Assembly (NCBI GenBank): GCA_024231375.1
Contig: JAAEQP010000778.1
Coordinates: 1 to 8,446, forward strand
Length of the DNA stretch: 8,446 bases
Origin: a bacterium
Lineage (GTDB): Bacteria > Hydrogenedentota > Hydrogenedentia > Hydrogenedentiales > SLHB01
Direction of reading: 5' to 3'
Shown: positions 5,645 through 8,446 of the stretch, piece after piece
How positions within the stretch are numbered: the first letter of the stretch is position 1
Layout of the letters: every line of letters begins with the position of its first letter
The notes under the pieces: generated by a model
Told to the model about the DNA's origin: nothing
Database searches by the model: none
The model's input: only the letters and a program-made list of their open reading frames with translations
Program-made: the position numbers and the translations under genes

Positions 5645-5780
5645 GGGCAAGAGCAGTGTACCCCTGACGAACCTCCAGGTCTTGGGGCAAGAGCAGCGTA
5701 CCCCTGACGAACCTCCAGGACTTGGGGCAAGAGCAGTGTACCCCTGACGAACCTCCAGGTCTTGGGGCGAGAGCGGTGAT
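5641..5780. repeat. 40-bp tandem repeat, three full copies plus half a copy
   Basis: The units are 5641-5680, 5681-5720 and 5721-5760, each starting CTTGGGGCAAGAGCAG and ending ACGAACCTCCAGG plus one base. Units 1 and 3 are identical. Unit 2 differs at two positions (its 17th base and its last base). A diverged half unit follows at 5761-5780. There are no spacers, so this is a minisatellite and not a CRISPR array. The length of 40 is not a multiple of three, which argues against coding use. It sits about 155 bp before the sigma-factor start. Confidence 0.9.
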
Positions 5781-5827
5781 GGCGCTCACCGGGTGTGGAG
5801 GCCGGTCTTCGTGCGGCGCGTGCTTCT

Positions 5828-5855
5828 TGGACAAGCGCCTCCGTCGAGGTATCTT
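5828..5855 (+). promoter_or_regulatory. Weak sigma-70-like promoter candidate for the sigma operon
   Basis: TGGACA (5828-5833; 5 of 6 to TTGACA) and TATCTT (5850-5855; 4 of 6 to TATAAT) are 16 bp apart, about 80 bp before the sigma-factor ATG. ECF operons are often autoregulated from promoters I cannot recognise by consensus, so this remains tentative. Confidence 0.3.
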
Positions 5856-5935
5856 TCCGTGGGCCATGCACAAATCCGGTGGTCCCGCGCGTGGTATGGT
5901 AGAAGGACGGGCAATACGGGGGTGAAGTCGCCGGG

Positions 5936-6421
5936 ATGCATGAGACTTTTGTCGAACGGATACGATGCTGTTATGCAGCAAACCGCCAGGATCTGTATAC
6001 GTACGCTCTGGCGTTGACGCGTAGCCAGGAGGCGGCTGAGGACGCGATCCATACGGCGTTTGCCAATGTGCTGCAACGTCGGCGGTGCAAAGGCCATTTG
6101 CGCCCGTACCTGTTCCGATGCGTGCGGAATGCGGCTATCGACGAACACCGGGTCCGCGACCGCCACGACCGTCTGAGCCATTTCCTTGTACCACCGGATG
6201 CGGGAGAGGCGTGCGTTGATGACGGGCGGGCGGAGGAGTTGCGGACGGCGTTGGAGGCTCTCGGCGACCCTGAACGGGAGTGCATCGTGCTGAAGACATT
6301 CAGCGGGCTTACGTTTCGCGAGATTGGCCGGGTGATGAAGGCGTCGCCGAACACGACGGCGTCGTGGTACCGGCGGGGATTGGCGAAACTGAAGGCACTG
6401 CTTACGGAGGATACGGAATGA
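5936..6421 (+). CDS. ECF-like RNA polymerase sigma-70 family factor
   Basis: The 161 residues hold the two domains of a minimal (ECF-type) sigma factor. Region 2 spans about 17-75, with AEDAIHTAFANVL (34-46) in place of the usual region 2.2 motif and LRPYLFRCVRNAAIDEHR (55-72) covering regions 2.3-2.4, which read the -10 element. Region 4 spans about 100-156, with LEALGDPERECIVLKTFSGL followed by a helix-turn-helix, LTFREIGRVMKASPNTTASW (125-144), which reads the -35 element. There is no sigma 1.1 or region 3. The ATG at 5936 has only a weak, distant GGGGG (5918-5922). An in-frame stop at 5900 excludes a much longer start, and no good alternative lies between. The stop overlaps the next gene by 4 bp (ATGA), so the sigma factor and its probable partner are translationally coupled. 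Confidence 0.9.
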   Translation: MHETFVERIRCCYAANRQDLYTYALALTRSQEAAEDAIHTAFANVLQRRRCKGHLRPYLFRCVRNAAIDEHRVRDRHDRLSHFLVPPDAGEACVDDGRAEELRTALEALGDPERECIVLKTFSGLTFREIGRVMKASPNTTASWYRRGLAKLKALLTEDTE

Positions 6422-6795
6422 GCGACCTGGAAAAGGAGCTGCGCGAGTTGAAGCGTCGGGAGCCGTCGGCGTCGCTTGATGCGCGGATGGACCGCTTGTT
6501 CGACGATGCCGGGTCGCGGGGTCCACGGTTCTGGGCGCGTCCAGTGGCGTTGTGGCAGTGCGCGGTGGCGTGTGCTGTGTGTGCCGTTGTGGCGGCGTTG
6601 GCGATGGGTCGTGTGCCTGCATCGGTGGAGCAACCAGCGGCTGTGGAGCGCACCGTGTATATCGTTGAGACGGACCGGGCCACGATCACGCGGCTAGTGG
6701 ATGCGGCGAGCCGGTCGGGGTTGGGGGTGCCGGGGATGGACAGAAGCACGGTTGTGGTTGAGTACGGCGGCGAGAACGGAAACGGTTCTATCTGA
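6418..6795 (+). CDS. Single-pass membrane protein, putative anti-sigma factor
   Basis: The 125-residue protein has a charged N-terminal stretch (1-40: acidic/basic helix LEKELRELKRREPSASLDARMDRLF) and one hydrophobic helix, about 42-64. A C-terminal part of about 60 residues with strands TVYIVE and STVVVEY follows, probably outside the cytoplasm. It has no HxxxCxxC zinc anti-sigma motif. The anti-sigma role is inferred from its position: the start overlaps the sigma-factor stop as ATGA, and the topology fits a cytoplasmic sigma-binding segment tethered to the membrane. The start is fixed by GGAGG (6406-6410), 7 nt upstream; upstream in-frame starts lie within the sigma gene. Its stop codon overlaps a possible start of the next gene (TGATG). 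Alternatively it may be a small envelope protein unrelated to sigma control. Confidence 0.72.
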   Translation: MSDLEKELRELKRREPSASLDARMDRLFDDAGSRGPRFWARPVALWQCAVACAVCAVVAALAMGRVPASVEQPAAVERTVYIVETDRATITRLVDAASRSGLGVPGMDRSTVVVEYGGENGNGSI

Positions 6796-6798
6796 TGG

Positions 6799-6805
6799 AA
6801 GGAGG
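6799..6805 (+). promoter_or_regulatory. Strong ribosome binding site deciding the start of the exported-protein gene
   Basis: AAGGAGG lies 4 nt before a GTG at 6810. It lies inside the extra codons of the alternative ATG at 6795, which overlaps the preceding stop codon as TGATG and has no comparable site. I prefer GTG 6810, but the ATG through translational coupling remains possible; the difference is five residues ahead of the signal peptide. Confidence 0.55.
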
Positions 6806-6809
6806 ATCT

Positions 6810-8231
6810 GTGAAGTACTTCATGCTAGCTCTATCTACGCTTCTCGTGGCGTGTGTACTTGGCGCGTACGCGGAGGAATCCGACGGCCCGGTGTACCGTA
6901 TCGAGACGCGGCTGTACGAGGTTGACCAACAGGCAATGGGCAGCAGGGACCTTGGCGCGGGTCTGGCGGAGGAATGGGTTGCGGCAGGTGATCCTCCGCA
7001 TTACGCCACTCCGCTCAACAATCCCTACGTAGCAGTGAAGGCGGGCGAGGAGGCTTGCGTTCGTCTGAGGTCCGGCAAGGTGCAGTACTTCGAGCGTCGC
7101 CCCGACTATCTGTACGAGTTGAAGTTCGACGGGGCGTTCATCGGCTATGACCTATGGCTGCGTGTGACACCATCCGGCGAGAGCGAGGAGCACGTCCACG
7201 TGCGTGTCCGGCTAGAACTGAGCGAAGTAACGAGCCGGGAGCCGATCAAGGGCGTTGCGCTTGATGTCGGCCGGCCAGTGATTGCCAGGAGAGAGCATTC
7301 GGCGGAGTTGGTGGTGGAACCCGGCAAGTGGTACCAGACGGTCCATCCGTCGGCCGGCATCTCGACGCTTCTTCTCGCGATGAAGGTGTACCCCTTCGAC
7401 TTCCAAGGACACAAGAGCCAGCCGCCCCTTCCGCAGTATTCGGTGGAGACCAAAGTGCTTCGCTTCAGGCCAGACGCCTTTCCCGCAGCCCAGCATCCCA
7501 CGGCGGCGCTGTTGTACGATCTCGCCAATCCTGAGACGGGCCATACGATGCGGGTGGTGAAGAAGGATACGGTGCCGGACTTGTTATCGTGGATGGATGA
7601 GGTCGCGCGCAGGACGGAATCGCCTGGACTCGTCTCCGCGCCGAGGCTGACGACACTGCTCCTGTCCGAAGCTGAAGCAGTGGCGGCACAGGCGAACGAA
7701 GAGGCTGCCCGTGCGGCAGTGCGTGCGGCCGGCGAGACGGTGACCACAGCCCGAGCGGGGACGGAGGAGGCCAGGCACGTTTCCAACAGTTTCATGGCGG
7801 AGCCGGATATCGCGTGGGTGATGGATCAGCCCGGTGGGAAGCCGGCTGTCATCGCGGTTCTCATCACACAGGGCGATCCACCCGAGCATCGCGGGATCAC
7901 CCTCGGGTTCTGTCCAGAACGACTTGAGGACGGGGGGGTGAGCTTGGCGATGGGGTGGCATGTGCATCCGCCGAAACCGGCGAAGCGTGGGGGCATTCTG
8001 GGGTTGTTTCAGAGTGAACCGGAGGACTTCTCGCCGTTTCGGGGGCATTTGAAGCAGGAACTTGGGAATGATGAGGCGTTGTTGGTTGGGGGGCGGATTC
8101 CGGAGACGCGGGATGTCTTCATTCTGATTGTTGAGGGGGACAGGATTGAGTGGACAGGGACCCATTTCGAGGAAGTGGGCGCGGCACCGCCGCGTCAGGA
8201 GAACGTGAGTGAGATAGTGATTGAGAAGTGA
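6810..8231 (+). CDS. Exported protein with two secretin-like beta modules
   Basis: The 473-residue protein starts with a signal peptide (1-21: VKYF, then a hydrophobic run to AYA, cleavage likely before Glu22). Two halves start alike: VYRIETRLYEVD (28-39) and QYSVETKVLRFR (209-220). Half 1 has VKAGEEACVRL (76-86), GYDLWLRVTP (112-121), HVHVRVRLELSEV (128-140), GRPVIARREHSAELVVEPGK (154-173) and TLLLAMKVYPF (186-196). Half 2 has SPGLVSAPRLTT (271-282), RGITLGFCPERLEDGGVSLA (361-380) and ALLVGGRIPETRDVFILIVE (423-442). These blocks follow the order seen in secretin (type II/III secretion) beta domains: dG.xA, G..L.v.P, v.l.l, R..t..v..G, and a closing hydrophobic strand. An Ala/Glu-rich helix (284-322) interrupts half 2. 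It is the third gene of the sigma operon. I infer an envelope output or sensing protein; the secretin link rests on motif order and is not proven. Confidence 0.8.
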   Translation: MKYFMLALSTLLVACVLGAYAEESDGPVYRIETRLYEVDQQAMGSRDLGAGLAEEWVAAGDPPHYATPLNNPYVAVKAGEEACVRLRSGKVQYFERRPDYLYELKFDGAFIGYDLWLRVTPSGESEEHVHVRVRLELSEVTSREPIKGVALDVGRPVIARREHSAELVVEPGKWYQTVHPSAGISTLLLAMKVYPFDFQGHKSQPPLPQYSVETKVLRFRPDAFPAAQHPTAALLYDLANPETGHTMRVVKKDTVPDLLSWMDEVARRTESPGLVSAPRLTTLLLSEAEAVAAQANEEAARAAVRAAGETVTTARAGTEEARHVSNSFMAEPDIAWVMDQPGGKPAVIAVLITQGDPPEHRGITLGFCPERLEDGGVSLAMGWHVHPPKPAKRGGILGLFQSEPEDFSPFRGHLKQELGNDEALLVGGRIPETRDVFILIVEGDRIEWTGTHFEEVGAAPPRQENVSEIVIEK

Positions 8232-8276
8232 TGGAGAGTGGACCTAGTGGGCACGGTGGGCGGCAAGGCCTGGGGA

Positions 8277-8313
8277 GATGACCGGCGGGGGCGCCGGTCC
8301 CACAATGGTCATC
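8277..8313. repeat. Competing hairpins downstream of the sigma operon
   Basis: GACCGGCG (8280-8287) pairs perfectly with CGCCGGTC (8292-8299) around a GGGG loop, 48 nt after the stop codon. An alternative pairing is GATGACC (8277-8283) with GGTCATC (8307-8313). The two overlap and exclude each other. The inner hairpin could terminate the operon, but no T-run follows it. Confidence 0.45.
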
Positions 8314-8340
8314 AGACTAGCCGCGCGGGCTCTGGGGCGA

Positions 8341-8369
8341 GAGATCCTTCGCCTGCGCTCAGGATGACG
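8341..8369. repeat. Dispersed palindromic repeat (CATCCTGAGCG type)
   Basis: In reverse complement the sequence contains GTCATCCTGAGCGCAGGCG followed by AAGGATCTC. ATCCT (8344-8348) and AGGAT (8361-8365) form the outer stem and GC/GC pairs lie inside. I recall this short palindrome from intergenic DNA of many unrelated bacterial genomes; that is memory, not a search result. It is non-coding here. Confidence 0.5.
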
Positions 8370-8402
8370 TAATGGGTGGATGTCCGATCGAAAGCGGGGA
8401 CA

Positions 8403-8446
8403 GCGGGGCTGTTGAAGAAGTCTTGGCCCTGGCGGGTAGTCCGCGA
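8403..8446. repeat. Left end of a second copy of the 3391-3541 element, cut by the window edge
   Basis: The 44 bp from GCGGGGCTGTTGAAGAAGTC to AGTCCGCGA align with 3391-3435: 19 of the first 20 bases and the last nine bases match, with divergence and a 1-bp gap between. The match runs to the window edge exactly where the inner GCGAAAA arm would begin in the full copy. GGGGACAG, the box seen at the start of the window, lies at 8396-8403. Confidence 0.7.

Larger units (their letters stand above)
5461..5935. other. Repeat-dense non-coding stretch
   Basis: These 475 bp between the EF-hand and sigma-factor genes have no credible gene on either strand. From left to right they hold a GC-rich terminator-like hairpin (5476-5520), a cluster of short perfect hairpins (5559-5643), a 40-bp tandem repeat (5641-5780), a small palindrome CGGTGA/TCACCG (5774-5791) and a weak promoter candidate for the sigma operon (5828-5855). 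Confidence 0.65.

Noticed and set aside
5641..5780. 40-bp units as a CRISPR array
   Set aside because: The units are directly contiguous with no unique spacers, and no cas gene is nearby.
5774..5791. CGGTGA/TCACCG as a second copy of the 4506-4529 operator
   Set aside because: The half-site ends match but the spacer is 6 bp instead of 12, which would put a dimer's contacts on different faces, so I do not call it the same site.
5722..5925. Small plus-strand open frame beginning in the tandem repeat
   Set aside because: Its start is inside a repeat unit, it has no ribosome site and the product has no recognisable features.
5786..6622. Minus-strand open frame of 278 codons opposite the sigma and membrane-protein genes
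   Set aside because: The sigma-factor frame is clearly real, and this one is Arg/Pro/His-rich with no domain.

Overview
The window looks like a chromosomal segment from a GC-rich, free-living bacterium of the PVC / Hydrogenedentota / Planctomycetota type. The evidence is indirect: a DUF1559-style pseudopilin with a C-terminal H-x-DG motif, an LTxxQ-repeat membrane protein rich in Gly-Pro-Gly, an EF-hand protein, a small ECF-like sigma factor followed by a one-helix membrane protein, and many dispersed palindromic repeats. There is no RNA gene, transposase, integrase or CRISPR array that I can see.

Layout. Positions 1-180 hold two palindromic repeats. Positions 180-4400 carry three genes on the minus strand: an FHA-GAF-histidine kinase with an unusual Cys-rich C-terminal module (180-2180), a type II secretion-like pseudopilin (2412-3368), and a tandemly duplicated Spy/CpxP-like (LTxxQ) membrane protein (3561-4400). 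A composite inverted-repeat element (3391-3541) separates the last two. A 376-bp divergent control region (4401-4776) with a near-perfect 24-bp palindrome and a structured leader separates them from a plus-strand EF-hand protein (4777-5460). A 475-bp non-coding, repeat-dense stretch follows (5461-5935): a GC-rich terminator-like hairpin, two direct copies of a 17-bp hairpin and 3.5 copies of a 40-bp tandem repeat. Then comes a tightly coupled plus-strand operon: ECF-like sigma factor (5936-6421), one-pass membrane protein, probably the anti-sigma factor (6418-6795), and an exported protein that appears to contain two secretin-like beta modules (6810-8231). The last 215 bp contain further palindromic repeats, including the left end of another copy of the 3391-3541 element, cut by the window edge.

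How the genes may work together. The clearest functional unit is the sigma / membrane protein / exported protein operon, which has the organisation of a cell-surface signalling cassette. The kinase has no response regulator beside it here, so it is an orphan within this window. The Spy-like and EF-hand genes share a divergent promoter region and could be co-regulated, but that is inference. The most distinctive observations are the Cys-rich module fused to the kinase, the internally duplicated Spy-like and EF-hand proteins lying back to back, the secretin-like protein in the sigma operon, and a repeat family whose outer arms differ between copies yet remain self-complementary within each copy.
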